Source: Globisporangium splendens
Taxonomy: Eukaryota > Oomycota > Peronosporomycetes > Pythiales > Pythiaceae
Reading direction: 5' to 3'
Length of the DNA stretch: 64,000 nt
NCBI GenBank assembly: GCA_006386115.1
Contig: VFIW01000095.1
Location: 1 to 64,000, forward strand
The notes below the pieces were generated by a model. The model was given only the letters and a program-made list of their open reading frames with translations, searched no databases and had not been told where the DNA came from. The position numbers and the translations under genes were made by a program. Positions 1-10,065 of the stretch are shown here, one piece after another (position 1 is the stretch's first letter; each line of letters begins with the position of its first letter).

Positions 1-867
1 GAACCGTTGCTCGAAACGGGACTCCAAAGCCAGGTACTGAGCGGGACCAAAGGTCAGCGAGTCGATCCGCGACTCCTTCACTTGGTCCTCGAGGCTCTCG
101 CACCGATCCGAAAGGATCGCATCGCGAACTTCCAGTGTCTCAATCTGAGCCCGATGAGCACTCTTCCACTTCCAGAGTCGCTCAATCGTTTTCGCGTTCA
201 GCCCCACCCCCATTGATAGACTCTCAGGGAGATCATCGCTGGGTGGTTGAGTCGATTGTTGATCATGAGGATCGACCGACTCGTGGGAAGAAGCGGTTGA
301 GCCCTCAACGCTTCTACAGAGTTCGGTGGCGTGGATATCCACCGAGCTCGGACACGTGGGAACCACGGCAGACGATGGAGTCTGATGTTCCCGACGTGGT
401 CCGCAGCTACGAGAACTGCTTGTAGCGTCGCCAGGGACGACACTACGACGACCAGAGCTGGGATTCGCTCTGTCGTCATCGGGAGTTCTTCTTTCGGCAC
501 GAGCATTGCCACGACGAAGAAGACGCTCCATCTTGTTCTCGTTCTCAAGACGAACAAATGTTCGCCATGAGTCTCTCTGGGCTGCGATGGGTTGGTTCGG
601 ATCACGGTTGTTGATCCGACGCCAACTGAAGAAACGTTCCATGTAGAACTCCTTGTCTCCATCTCGGTTGAGAATGGAGGTAACGTCAAAGAGTTCTGGA
701 ACCGTTCTCTGCCGCTTGGGCAAAGGACGTTCTTCATCTTGGTCCACTTGGTCACTTGGTCGCTTCATGGCCGATTGGAAAGTGAACTGCTCCGAAAGGT
801 CTGCAAAAGTACGCAAGGTACTTGTGGCTTTAAGGAGGGGATGATGTAATGGGCTATACTTAGCCAT
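1..867 (-). CDS. Conserved antisense ORF of family A gypsy (partial, unknown function)
   Basis: Reading the - strand from an ATG at 867-865, I find 289 codons without a stop up to the window edge, so the C-terminus is outside. The ATG lies 21-23 bp inside the 3' LTR. The product begins MAKYSPLHHPLLK and contains a basic segment with MKRPSDQV, FFSWRRIN and SWRTFVRLENENKMERLLRR. It then has a Ser/Pro-rich stretch lying opposite the chromodomain, followed by a charged helical segment (TIERLWKWKSAHRAQIE). The right copy at 54243-54887 keeps the same protein with substitutions and only 3n-length indels, which suggests selection on this strand. I do not recognise a family. It could be a regulatory or structural accessory protein. 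A co-linear shadow ORF in another frame (198-755) is not conserved and was left out. Confidence 0.6.
   Translation of the reverse strand, partial: MAKYSPLHHPLLKATSTLRTFADLSEQFTFQSAMKRPSDQVDQDEERPLPKRQRTVPELFDVTSILNRDGDKEFYMERFFSWRRINNRDPNQPIAAQRDSWRTFVRLENENKMERLLRRGNARAERRTPDDDRANPSSGRRSVVPGDATSSSRSCGPRREHQTPSSAVVPTCPSSVDIHATELCRSVEGSTASSHESVDPHDQQSTQPPSDDLPESLSMGVGLNAKTIERLWKWKSAHRAQIETLEVRDAILSDRCESLEDQVKESRIDSLTFGPAQYLALESRFEQRF
3..425 (+). CDS. Pol C-terminus with chromodomain, family A gypsy (partial)
   Basis: The sense reading frame is open from the window edge to the TAG at 423-425, so the 5' part is missing. About the first 75 codons are a Ser/Thr/Arg/Pro-rich linker. A chromodomain of about 60 residues follows, recognisable from HRWVVESIVDHE, RFYRVRWRGYPPSSDTWEP and the ending SYENCL. 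In this class chromodomains are thought to steer integration to marked chromatin. The whole frame is overlapped on the opposite strand by a second long open frame (1-867), and an in-frame 6 bp difference from the right copy keeps both frames. Any start codon inside this segment is an artefact of the truncation. Confidence 0.8.
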   Translation, partial: TVARNGTPKPGTERDQRSASRSATPSLGPRGSRTDPKGSHRELPVSQSEPDEHSSTSRVAQSFSRSAPPPLIDSQGDHRWVVESIVDHEDRPTRGKKRLSPQRFYRVRWRGYPPSSDTWEPRQTMESDVPDVVRSYENCL

Positions 868-1495
868 TACATGAAGGTGGATCTGTTCACAGATCTAGTG
901 TGCCACACACCACCTTCAGTGTGCATTGTGGAGAGACAAACAACAAAGGGATTACGGTACGACAGTCCCCACATGCACATGCGACGTCATCCCATGACGT
1001 CACGAGCGCTCTCCTGTGCTGATCAGTGCAGAATGTTGTTCACATGTACTAATCAGTACAGAGTGATGACATCCATGTACTAATCAAGTACTGAGTGATG
1101 GTTCCTACTTGGGAAACTGCACAGGTGATGAGACCAACGTGTCTCTGCCACCTAAAGTGAGTGGCTGTAGCCATTCACTTTGCAGGGAATTTTCCACGGG
1201 ACTTCAAGTTCAAGCTTCTCGAAGATCTCGTGGGTTCAACCTCAGTGTACCCAAGGTTTATATATCATATTCATAGGTTTTATTGTGTATGTTTAGGTTT
1301 TAGTTATAAAACCTCTAGGAGCCCTTGGGGTTCATTTACAAGTAGCGACAGGAACCATAAGCATTTTTAATTCAGTTGCAATTTTACCACCAAGCCCTCA
1401 AGTCTTCCTTCCTCCCTCCAAGTCGGGAGACGCTTCCTCTGGCACAAGCGTGTGTGCCGTGTTTAAGGGACTGTTTGGAACAGCGCCCTTTTACA
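845..1495 (+). repeat. 3' LTR of family A gypsy (651 bp)
   Basis: It starts TGTAATGGGC and ends GCGCCCTTTTACA, imperfect inverted termini with TG..CA ends. The first 29 bp form a palindrome (TGTAATGG .. CCATTACA). The motif GTACTAATCA-GTAC recurs around 1011-1100. The partial LTR at 54865-55094 aligns with its first 230 bp. Confidence 0.85.
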
Positions 1496-2026
1496 GAGTA
1501 CGAGAAGAACATCCGCCATGTTTCGCATTGGCATCGACTCCTTCAAGAGTTTCAAGACTCCCAACGCGAAGTCAAGTCTGGGGGGATGTCACGTGTGCCT
1601 GACCTCGCACGCCAGGCACGCGCGTAGGATCGGCATGTGCCTGACCGCGCACGTGCCTTGCGTGCGGAGCGTCAAGGTACGTGTAACGTGCGTCTGACCT
1701 CGAGTCCGAGGTCAGGCTCTCCTTTTCATGTAGGTCAAAAGTATACAGTTAGAGGTAACTAGTCAGATAAAAATACAGTTGCAGGTCGAACACCTGGATA
1801 GGAAGAAAAGTCGAATCAGTTGAAGAAAAGGATAGGCATGCATGCAAGGAGGCTTAGATGTAGTGCGAGCGAACTAAGTCCTCCATTCAATTCACTTTCC
1901 AATTTGCCATCAAGTCGCCACCTCCTCCTCCGAGTCCACGCCAACGCTTTCCGACTTTCGACCAATCCAGTTCCGACTTTCCGACTTTCAGCCAATCAGC
2001 GTTCAAGAAGACCCCAAATCGTTACA
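1496..2026 (+). mobile_element. Ty3/gypsy family B, 3' fragment with LTR
   Basis: Positions 1496-1586 match the end of family B pol (chromodomain tail, compare 48391-48475), and 1587-2026 is a 440 bp family B LTR from TGTCACGTG to GTTACA. The rest of the element is missing upstream because family A sits there. GAGTACGAGAAG at 1496 against GAATACGAGAAG in intact copies marks the insertion site of A. Confidence 0.85.
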
Positions 2027-2695
2027 TTGTGCCCAGGGTCTACTTGCATGATGGCCGATCCTCGTGAGCGCGTGTCAGGACTGACCATGCGTGGTACACC
2101 CTCATTCGTGTGCATCGCCAAAAACTAGGATCAAAATCTGCATGGCAGAAATCGGTCCGTTATGGAAGATGACCGCTACGACATATCATTATAAGTACTT
2201 TTTGTTAAGTACACAAACGTACTTAACTCTTATCTTCCGAAGGAAAGAAAACATTGACTTGCCAATTCCACATTCTTGCAACGGCAATTTGCCTAATTTA
2301 GTAGCCGTAAAAATTGTGGGTCACACTATTGATACAACGTTTGAATGTCCTGTCTCAGCAAATGTTCTGAATAGAGGGCTCTCCCTACTGGTATCAGACA
2401 ATATGGTGTCGGCAGTTGTCGGTCTTATGTTGAAGCTGAATACCGGTAATGGTACCGGTGGTTGGAGATGCCATCGCTTTTCAGGGGGAGTGTTCTCCTT
2501 GCGGCTGCCAACCATGACGGCGACTCTCACGTTCAAACGAATGACCGCCCTGCGAAAATCGTAACCAGCATCATTCTATGCTCACCGGGGATAGAATTCG
2601 ATGCACGCAACCAGCTAAACAGTCAACAGGCGCCGTGGAGCAGGAAACACACAAAACGAGAGTACAAGTGGATCAGCAACGGCATGGGAACCATC
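2027..2695. other. Unassigned stretch between family B LTR and LINE fragment
   Basis: No gene is recognised. Open frames here (for example 2091-2564) are short and show no motif. The right part, from about 2560, may be a divergent upstream section of the LINE copy that follows, but I could not align it with the other two copies. Confidence 0.4.
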
Positions 2696-2696
2696 A

Positions 2697-4170
2697 TCGC
2701 GGTTCCAGTGTCGGAGAGTGTGGGGTGGACACTCAAACCGCACCCGCTCACGACTCTCTGTCCGTGGCTGGTGTATGAGCGTACTCCCCAAACAGCATCC
2801 AGAAGACAACTGACCGAGCACGAACACGGAGGCTGCATAGCAAGTTGTATCAAGGTCTCGGAGGACTCATAGACAAGCCCAACGAAGTCGCGAAAACTGA
2901 TCAGTGGTACAGTCATGTGCAGTATCGGCTACCAGCAGATCTATGGAAACAACAAGGATGTCTTACGCCGTATCAGATGTGGACGGCATACCGGATTTCT
3001 ACGATGCAGCTCAACCTGTTCCATCCGGGAAGGATCGAGTCTTCGGCGTGCCCAAGCAATGCCGGATGTGGGGAGACAAAAGAAACTATCTCACGCATAG
3101 TCTGGAGTTGCAAGCGAGCACAAACCGTGTGGACGGCCTTTCTCGAACGGTGGATGGGCCGAACATTGACGGAGCAAGCACTCAATCTCTTCTTACCGCA
3201 TGATGCGAGCCGCACAGCCCCGCCAGGTCAACGATCTTTGCTCCGGGAATTGGAAAAGCACTTCGGGTTCATTACTCCGGAACACTCGACAGCACTACAG
3301 AAACTGTGGGTTATCGTCACATCAAGCATCCCAGTATTGCTGTGGAGAACGAGAGTGGAAATAGTGCACGAACGGCAACATCTCACTATCGAAGACAGTA
3401 CCCAGCGAGTGTGGACAGCGTGCGTGATGCAGGTGCGGGCTGTGGCTCATCGGATGAGAACGCTCAAAGGAGAAAAGATCGATGCTATCTACCTGAGCCA
3501 ACTGCTCAGCGTACTGGAGAGACAAGACTTGTCGCGCCAACTGGAAGCATGGGCGACGGCGCGTTTGTATTTCGATGGAGGTGCACGCGGCGACCCAGGT
3601 CCAGGAGGCAGCGGTTGGGCACTCATCCTCCTGAATGAATGCAGCAATCGATGGGAACTCAAAGCATGCGGCTATGCGTACATGGGACCGGAAGTCACGG
3701 ACAATTGGTGCGAATACAGCGCACTGAAAGATGGCCTGGGCATACAGTGCACACTACCTACAGCACTATGAAGTCAAGTTGGAAGTCTTCGGAGATAGCC
3801 AAACGATTATCGCAGCCCAGAACGGGTTCTCCTCAATACGCCAGACTGAGTTGCAGCCTCTAGCAGTTCGGGTAAATCAAATCATCGCCAACTTTGCGTG
3901 GACCTCCTGGAATCACACAAAACGAGAACCAAACAAAATGACCGATCTTCTCGCCAACATGGCAATGAACTCCAAGAGTGCGAAGATACTCACCGACGAA
4001 TCGCGGGGAAATGATCAAGTTGTTATGTCCCAAGTCGCAGCTCTACTCGACAATGATATCGGTGCCACACCGTCAAAACTAAGAAACACCTCACTGTCAG
4101 CAGTGTAAATGAGACTCAGGGATTCTTCAACTGAATGTAGATCATAAGTTCAATAGAATTACCTCCTCTC
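2697..4170 (+). pseudogene. LINE family Y, 5'-truncated copy 1 (RT C-terminus and RNase H)
   Basis: The end of a non-LTR retrotransposon ORF2. Positions 2845-3771 encode a Cys/His zf-RVT-like segment (CPSNAGC ... SCKRAQTVW) and then an RNase H domain with YFDGGARGDPGPGGSGWA, the acidic residue in NWCEYSALKDGL, and GDSQ after a frameshift. The frameshift at about 3736 (CTGGGCATACAG against CTGGTATACAG in copy 2) moves the RNase H end to 3731-4108. The 3' tail TCATAAGTTCAATAGAATT plus a CT-rich end near 4170 is shared with the copies at 28089-29075 and 33940-34926. The upstream boundary is approximate; RT core and endonuclease are absent. The copy is dead. Confidence 0.8.
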
Positions 4171-5835
4171 TCTGTTGCTTTTCAGGGGACATCGAGCTGG
4201 GATTGTCGGAGTGATCGGTCTATTAACCTACATCAGAAGTCGTCTCGCTGGTGTCACACCCGCTGTGTTCGGACAGTAGGCTTAATTTATCGCACACTGA
4301 GTCCATCTTCGAATCAGGTTTTATTTTGTCAAACAACCGTTAGCTAAGATGCTGTACTCACTCACTGTGCATGCATGTCCATCACATTGCTGAGTGTCAG
4401 CTCCAAACAATATTAAGAGACGCGTCGCAGAAGCGGTGACCAACATTTTGGCATACTAGCTGGAACATTCTGCCGACCACGTAGAGGTACGATATTGGAT
4501 AATTCAAGGACGAAAAGGCCACGGTGTCCCAACTGTGCCGAACTTGATGCACGTTCAAAGTAGGATCGTCATCTTTTCTTGCAGGATGGGAAACCCCAGT
4601 CCGAATTTTCATCGATCGATCAGTGTTGCTCAACACTCAACACGTCGAGTCTGGAGACGCACGAAAGAGGCGTCTAATGGCTGCTATCTCATGCACCTGC
4701 GTTTCCTGTGCGATTTGTCTTTTTACGCAGACAAAAAGCGATATATTCGAGGAAGCCTGCATAGATTTTTTGTTGGGGCGGCATAATCCATTTAAAAATG
4801 GATCGCCTACGAATTGAACTGATTATTCCTCAAATGCATTAGACCTCTCTAATCATCACGTTGAGATGTGGTACGTCGCAGCCAAGAGCAATCAGTTGAC
4901 TATGTGCGATACGTTTACGCTTGGGAACACATCTGTACCGCATCGCATATTCAATAAATTATAACAGGAATATCAGTCTTCATAGGAGGACAAATGCTGA
5001 CCACACACGCTCGTTTGAGACCCAAGGAAACACACATTCAACGATGCCACATAATTATGGGGAAACTGAACGGTGACGGTGTTGTTTCAGGAGCGGCTGG
5101 AACACGCCTAGCGAGCACTGCCGCGCTAGGCAGAGATCACGTGCTCGATTTTTGTGAAAGCGCAGTTTCTTCCCAACAACACGATTGTTCGCCTACACAG
5201 GCATTGTTTTGCATTCCCTGGCGCAACCAATTCGAGCGCTTGTTTTTTTTATGTTTGTGCAATCGATAGGCGCCGAAAAGACTGCCGCAGCAGTGCTATA
5301 TATGAAATCACAAAAGTAATCCGGTGATTCTCAAGAGGAACTAGGCGATGCTTATTCGTAACTATGTGGCAGCATACTATCCCAGGAAGCGTCACTCGCT
5401 TTGAGATGGAGATCAGTTTTGTGAGGTTATTTGACCACAGAGAGAGCAGGTTGCATCAATGCATCGACTGAACCGATGGTCGTGCGTTCATGACAGGTGC
5501 AAAGCGTTGCCGGCTATCATGCGTACAAAATTGAAGTTTCGGCGATCGGTTCTGTATTCCCTATCTTGAAGTATAATACTCAAAGTTTATATCTTCATGT
5601 TATAGTGTGCATAAAATCAATCTATTCAAGTAGCGCACTGTGGTATATTTGTTTTGGGAAGCCAAGTGGTCGGATATCGGAAGACCGCTACGAGAGGGAG
5701 CGCACAATGCACACAATCACAATAAGGCGCTTGCGCGATTGGAGCAGTGCAACATCCAGAATGCGTGGATTCTACACTCGCTTGGCCATCGTTGCTTCAG
5801 GCAGACGCAAGCCACAGCAGCCAACAAGTCGAGTG
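4171..5835. other. Intergenic region upstream of the PDR transporter
   Basis: No gene is recognised in about 1.7 kb. ORFs here are short and without motifs. A short imperfect palindrome, TCCATTT-AA-AAATGGA, lies at 4787-4802. The segment should include the distal promoter of the transporter. Confidence 0.5.
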
Positions 5836-5848
5836 TCATTCCACTTTT
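5836..5848 (+). promoter_or_regulatory. Oomycete-type Inr motif
   Basis: TCATTCCACTTTT, followed by a pyrimidine-rich stretch, resembles the oomycete initiator consensus (TCAYTYY-N-CAWTTT). It lies about 100 bp before the transporter ATG at 5938, the usual distance in Phytophthora genes. The 3' half deviates from consensus. Confidence 0.5.
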
Positions 5849-5937
5849 CTTCTTCTCGCGTTCACCTCAAGTAGCCTTCCTGTCCAGAGTTGAATTTCTG
5901 GGATCCCTCCGACTCCCCATTTCGACTGGATTGCAGC

Positions 5938-8900
5938 ATGGCTACCGTCGACCATGAAGTCAAAGAGATCTCCTACGAGTCGGCAGAAGCCATGATGGCC
6001 CATGGTCCACATGTGCTTCATGACCATGTCGCATCGAAAGTGGAACCAGCGCTGGGACGAGCTTTAGCTCAAATGGAAGTGCGCTTCAGCAACGTCTCGC
6101 TTTCCGCTGATGTCATCACCTTTGAAGACAACAGTCCCAAGTCGGAGCTTCCAACGCTTGTCAACAGCGTCAAGAAAACTATCTCGAAGCTGAACGCGAA
6201 GAAGCACACCGGGCACAAGGAGATCCTGAAGAACATCAGCGGTGTGCTCAAGCCAGGTACCATCACCCTGGTGCTCGGTCAGCCTGGCTCAGGCAAATCG
6301 TCGTTGATGAAGCTCCTGAGTGGACGGTTTCCAATGGAGAAGAACATCACGCTCGAAGGCGATATCGAGTACAACGGCGTGCCCCAGCAGGAACTAAAGA
6401 AACGCTTGCCCCAGTTTGCTGCCTATGTGAACCAGCGCGACAAGCACTTCCCGACTTTGACCGTCAAGGAGACCCTCGAGTTTGCGCACACTTTCTGCGG
6501 CGACGCATTGAGCCGCCGTGGCGAGGAGCTTTTGTCCAAGGGCACTCCAGAAGAAAATCTTGCTGCCATTGAAGCCGTGAAGGCCATGTTTGCGCATTAC
6601 CCTGATATCATCATCCAACAACTTGGGCTTGAAAACTGTCAAAACACAATCGTTGGTGATGCCATGCTCCGCGGTGTGTCCGGTGGCGAACGCAAGCGTG
6701 TGACTACAGGCGAGATGCAGTTTGGAATCAAGAAGTTTATGCTGATGGACGAAATCAGTACGGGTCTCGACAGTGCTGCGACATTTGATATCGTCACCAC
6801 TCAGCGCAGCATCGCTAAGACCTTTCACAAGACTGTTGTGATCGCATTGCTTCAGCCGTCCCCAGAAGTGTTTGCCTTGTTTGACGACGTGTTAATCTTG
6901 AATGAAGGCGAGCTGATGTACCACGGCCCTACTGATCGCGTGGTTGATTACTTCCAGAGCCTGGGCTTTGTGTGTCCTCCAGGGCGTGACGTGGCCGATT
7001 ACCTTTTGGATCTCGGTACCAACCAACAATTCCAGTACCAAGTACCTTTGCAGGACAAAAGCAAGCACCCTCGCCTTGCCAGCGACTTTACTGAAGTGTT
7101 CCGCCGCTCGGATATCCACCGGTCGATGCTCGACAATCTCGTTGCACCGTACAATTCTGAGCTTCTTGAAGACGTCAGTACTCGAATGGACCCGATGCCT
7201 GAGTTCCACCAGTCATTTTGGGGAAATACAGCAGTGCTGATGCGCCGTCAGATGATGGTGACCTTGCGTAACACTGCCTTCATCAAGGGTCGTGCAATCA
7301 TGGTGATTGTCATGGGGCTGATTTACTCGAGCGTGTTCTACCAGTTCAATCCAACGAATGCTCAGGTGGTAATCGGCACAATGTTCCAAGCTGTGTTGTT
7401 CCTGTCCCTCGGCCAAGCTTCACAGATTCCGACCTTCATTTTCGCTCGTGACATTTTCTACAAGCAGCGCGCTGCCAACTTCTACCGCACTTCGTCGTAC
7501 GTATTAGCGTGCTCGGTGAGCCAGTTGCCTCTGGCGTTTGCTGAAAGTCTGGTCTTCGGCTCGTTGGTGTACTGGATGTGTGGTTTCGTGGCGACTGCAG
7601 AAGCATACCTCATCTACTTGATCGTCTTGATTCTCACGAACTTGGCGTTCGCGGCTTGCTTCTTCTTCTTGGCAGCTATTGCGCCAGACCTCCACATCGC
7701 GAAGCCGCTCTCGATGATTGCAGTCTTGATTTTTGTGCTGTTCGCTGGGTTCGTGGTTGCGAAAAACCAGATACCCGACTACTTCGTGTGGATCTACTGG
7801 ATCAACCCGATTGCCTGGTGCCTTCGTGCTGTGGCTGTGAACCAGTACCGCTCGCCAAAGTTCGATGTCTGTATCTATGGCGGTATCGACTATTGCGAGA
7901 AGTTCGGCAAGCACATGGGCCAATACCAGCTGGGTTTGTTTGATGTACCTGACTCAAAGTCTTGGATTTGGTACGGCATGGTGTTCATGATCGCCACGTA
8001 CGTGTTCTTCATGTTTGTGGGCACATTGGTTTTGGAGTACAAGCGATACGAGAGTCCTGAGCACGTCTCGCTAAAACACGCGACGGCTGACGATAACGAA
8101 AGCTACCAAATCTTGTCAACTCCAAAGAGCAGTGGCACTTCGGTCGACGATAACGACTCGAGCGAAGAAGTCGTCGTCAATGTCGACACTCGCGAAAAGA
8201 ACTTCGTCCCGGTCACCCTTGCGTTCAAGGACTTGTGGTACACGGTGCCTCTGCCGAGCAACCCGAAGCACGAGACCATCGATCTGCTCAAGGGAATCAC
8301 GGGGTACGCCTTGCCGGGGACGATGACTGCTCTGATGGGTTCATCTGGTGCCGGTAAGACGACGTTGATGGATGTGATCGCTGGCCGCAAGACGGGTGGC
8401 AAGATCCAGGGTCAGATTTTGTTGAACGGCTACGAAGCCAATGACCTGGCGATTCGTCGCTCGACTGGGTACTGTGAGCAGATGGACATCCACTCGGAAG
8501 CCTCGACGATCCGCGAAGCATTGACCTTCAGTGCGTTCCTGCGCCAGGACAGCAGCGTGCCAAACAGCACGAAGTTTGACTCGGTGAACGAGTGTCTTGA
8601 TTTGCTGGACATGCATGGCATTGCTGACCAGATCATCCGCGGCAGCTCGGTGGAGCAGATGAAGCGCTTGACGATTGGTGTGGAGCTGGCTGCTCAGCCT
8701 AGTGTGCTTTTCTTGGATGAACCCACGAGTGGTCTGGACGCTCGTTCGGCCAAGGTGATCATGGACGGTGTGCGCAAGGTGGCGAACACGGGTCGTACGA
8801 TCGTGTGCACGATCCACCAGCCTTCGTCGGAGGTGTTTTTCTTGTTCGACAGTTTGCTGTTGTTGAAGCGCGGCGGTGAGACTGTGTTCTTCGGCGACCT

Positions 8901-10065
8901 CGGCAAGAAGTGCCGTAACTTGGTCAACTACTTTGAAGCGGCCCCTGGCGTGACCCCTCTCCCTCGTGGCTACAACCCTGCGACTTGGATGCTGGAGTGC
9001 ATTGGTGCCGGTGTGGGCAATACTGGCAGCGACGTGGACTTTGTGCAGTACTTCAACACGAGTGAGAACAAGCGTCTGCTGGATGCTGAGATTACGAAGG
9101 ACGGCGTGGGTCAACCTGCGGCCGACACACCAGAATTGCTGTTCACCCAGAAGCGTGCGGCCAGCAACACGACGCAGATATGGGCGCTCGTGAAGCGCTT
9201 CATGGACTTGTACTGGCGCACTCCGTCGTACAACTTGACCCGTTTCGTGATCTCGATCATCTTGGCGTTGCTGTTCGGTCTGGTGTTTGTAAATGCCGAG
9301 TACACGTCTTACCAGGGAATCAACGCTGGCGTGGGTATGGTGTTCATGGCGACGTTGTTCAACGGCGTGGTGTCGTTCAACAGTGTGTTGCCAATCGCAT
9401 CGGAAGAGCGTGCGTCCTTTTACCGCGAACGTGCGTCGCAGACGTACAACGCGCTGTGGTACTTCTTGGGCACGACTGTCGCTGAGATCCCGTACACGTT
9501 CTGCAGTGGTCTTCTGTTCACGGTGATCTACTACCCGATGGTGGGTTTCACTGGCTTTGGTACTGCCGTGCTCTTCTGGATCAACATTTCGCTGCTGATC
9601 CTGTTGTCGACGTACATGGGTCAGTTCCTGGCGTACGCGATGCCAAGCGTTGAAGTCGCTGCCATCATTGGTGTGTTGATGAACTCGATCTTCTTCACGT
9701 TCATGGGCTTCAACCCTCCAGCGGCCAACATTCCATCGGGCTACAAGTGGCTATACCACATCACGCCTCAGCGTTACTGCCTCGCGATCCTCGAGGCGCT
9801 TGTTTTCGGCGAGTGCGATACGCTGCCAACGTGGAACGAGACGCTCGGTGCGTACGAGAACGTCGGGTCGCAACTCGGGTGTCAGCCAGTGACCGACACG
9901 CCCGTGTCGATCGACCACATCACCGTGAAGGAGTACGTGGAGCAAGTGTTCGACATGAAGCACGACGACATCTGGTTCAACTTCGGCATGGTGTTTGTGT
10001 TCATCGCGGTGTTCCGCGTGCTCGCGTTGCTGTCGCTGCGCTACCTCAACCACCAGAAGCGGTGA
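5938..10065 (+). CDS. Full-size PDR/ABCG-type ABC transporter
   Basis: An intronless gene of 1375 residues, a normal length for pleiotropic drug resistance exporters. The layout is NBD-TMD-NBD-TMD. NBD1 has Walker A GQPGSGKSS near residue 114, signature VSGGERKR near 247 and Walker B LMDEISTGLD near 265. NBD2 has Walker A GSSGAGKTT near 801, the degenerate PDR signature SVEQMKRLTIGVELAA, and LFLDEPTSGLDA. Hydrophobic blocks follow each NBD (about 470-720 and 1100-1375). The frame also opens with a TTG at 5890, but the first ATG (5938, MATVDHEV) sits 100 bp after an Inr-like motif and is the likely start. Proteins of this family export lipophilic compounds across the plasma membrane with ATP. 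The gene looks functional; a broken relative lies about 1 kb downstream. Confidence 0.95.
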   Translation: MATVDHEVKEISYESAEAMMAHGPHVLHDHVASKVEPALGRALAQMEVRFSNVSLSADVITFEDNSPKSELPTLVNSVKKTISKLNAKKHTGHKEILKNISGVLKPGTITLVLGQPGSGKSSLMKLLSGRFPMEKNITLEGDIEYNGVPQQELKKRLPQFAAYVNQRDKHFPTLTVKETLEFAHTFCGDALSRRGEELLSKGTPEENLAAIEAVKAMFAHYPDIIIQQLGLENCQNTIVGDAMLRGVSGGERKRVTTGEMQFGIKKFMLMDEISTGLDSAATFDIVTTQRSIAKTFHKTVVIALLQPSPEVFALFDDVLILNEGELMYHGPTDRVVDYFQSLGFVCPPGRDVADYLLDLGTNQQFQYQVPLQDKSKHPRLASDFTEVFRRSDIHRSMLDNLVAPYNSELLEDVSTRMDPMPEFHQSFWGNTAVLMRRQMMVTLRNTAFIKGRAIMVIVMGLIYSSVFYQFNPTNAQVVIGTMFQAVLFLSLGQASQIPTFIFARDIFYKQRAANFYRTSSYVLACSVSQLPLAFAESLVFGSLVYWMCGFVATAEAYLIYLIVLILTNLAFAACFFFLAAIAPDLHIAKPLSMIAVLIFVLFAGFVVAKNQIPDYFVWIYWINPIAWCLRAVAVNQYRSPKFDVCIYGGIDYCEKFGKHMGQYQLGLFDVPDSKSWIWYGMVFMIATYVFFMFVGTLVLEYKRYESPEHVSLKHATADDNESYQILSTPKSSGTSVDDNDSSEEVVVNVDTREKNFVPVTLAFKDLWYTVPLPSNPKHETIDLLKGITGYALPGTMTALMGSSGAGKTTLMDVIAGRKTGGKIQGQILLNGYEANDLAIRRSTGYCEQMDIHSEASTIREALTFSAFLRQDSSVPNSTKFDSVNECLDLLDMHGIADQIIRGSSVEQMKRLTIGVELAAQPSVLFLDEPTSGLDARSAKVIMDGVRKVANTGRTIVCTIHQPSSEVFFLFDSLLLLKRGGETVFFGDLGKKCRNLVNYFEAAPGVTPLPRGYNPATWMLECIGAGVGNTGSDVDFVQYFNTSENKRLLDAEITKDGVGQPAADTPELLFTQKRAASNTTQIWALVKRFMDLYWRTPSYNLTRFVISIILALLFGLVFVNAEYTSYQGINAGVGMVFMATLFNGVVSFNSVLPIASEERASFYRERASQTYNALWYFLGTTVAEIPYTFCSGLLFTVIYYPMVGFTGFGTAVLFWINISLLILLSTYMGQFLAYAMPSVEVAAIIGVLMNSIFFTFMGFNPPAANIPSGYKWLYHITPQRYCLAILEALVFGECDTLPTWNETLGAYENVGSQLGCQPVTDTPVSIDHITVKEYVEQVFDMKHDDIWFNFGMVFVFIAVFRVLALLSLRYLNHQKR

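Larger units (their letters stand above)
1..1495 (+). mobile_element. Ty3/gypsy family A, 3' end with complete 3' LTR (left copy)
   Basis: The 3' part of a chromodomain-type LTR retrotransposon, cut by the left window edge. Orientation is set by three things: a sense chromodomain at the end of pol, a purine-rich tract AAGGAGGGG at 832-840 directly before the LTR, and an LTR running from TG to CA. It is inserted in the chromodomain region of a family B element, whose sequence resumes at 1496. A homologous copy is at 54243-55094. Confidence 0.85.

Noticed and set aside
198..755. 185-codon - strand ORF at the left edge
   Set aside because: A different frame from the conserved antisense ORF (1-867); its frame is not kept in the right copy.
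5890..5937. Upstream TTG start for the PDR transporter
   Set aside because: Not a normal eukaryotic start; ATG 5938 is well placed after the Inr-like motif.
8341..9114. 257-codon - strand ORF inside the PDR transporter
   Set aside because: Shadow of the coding frame of NBD2.
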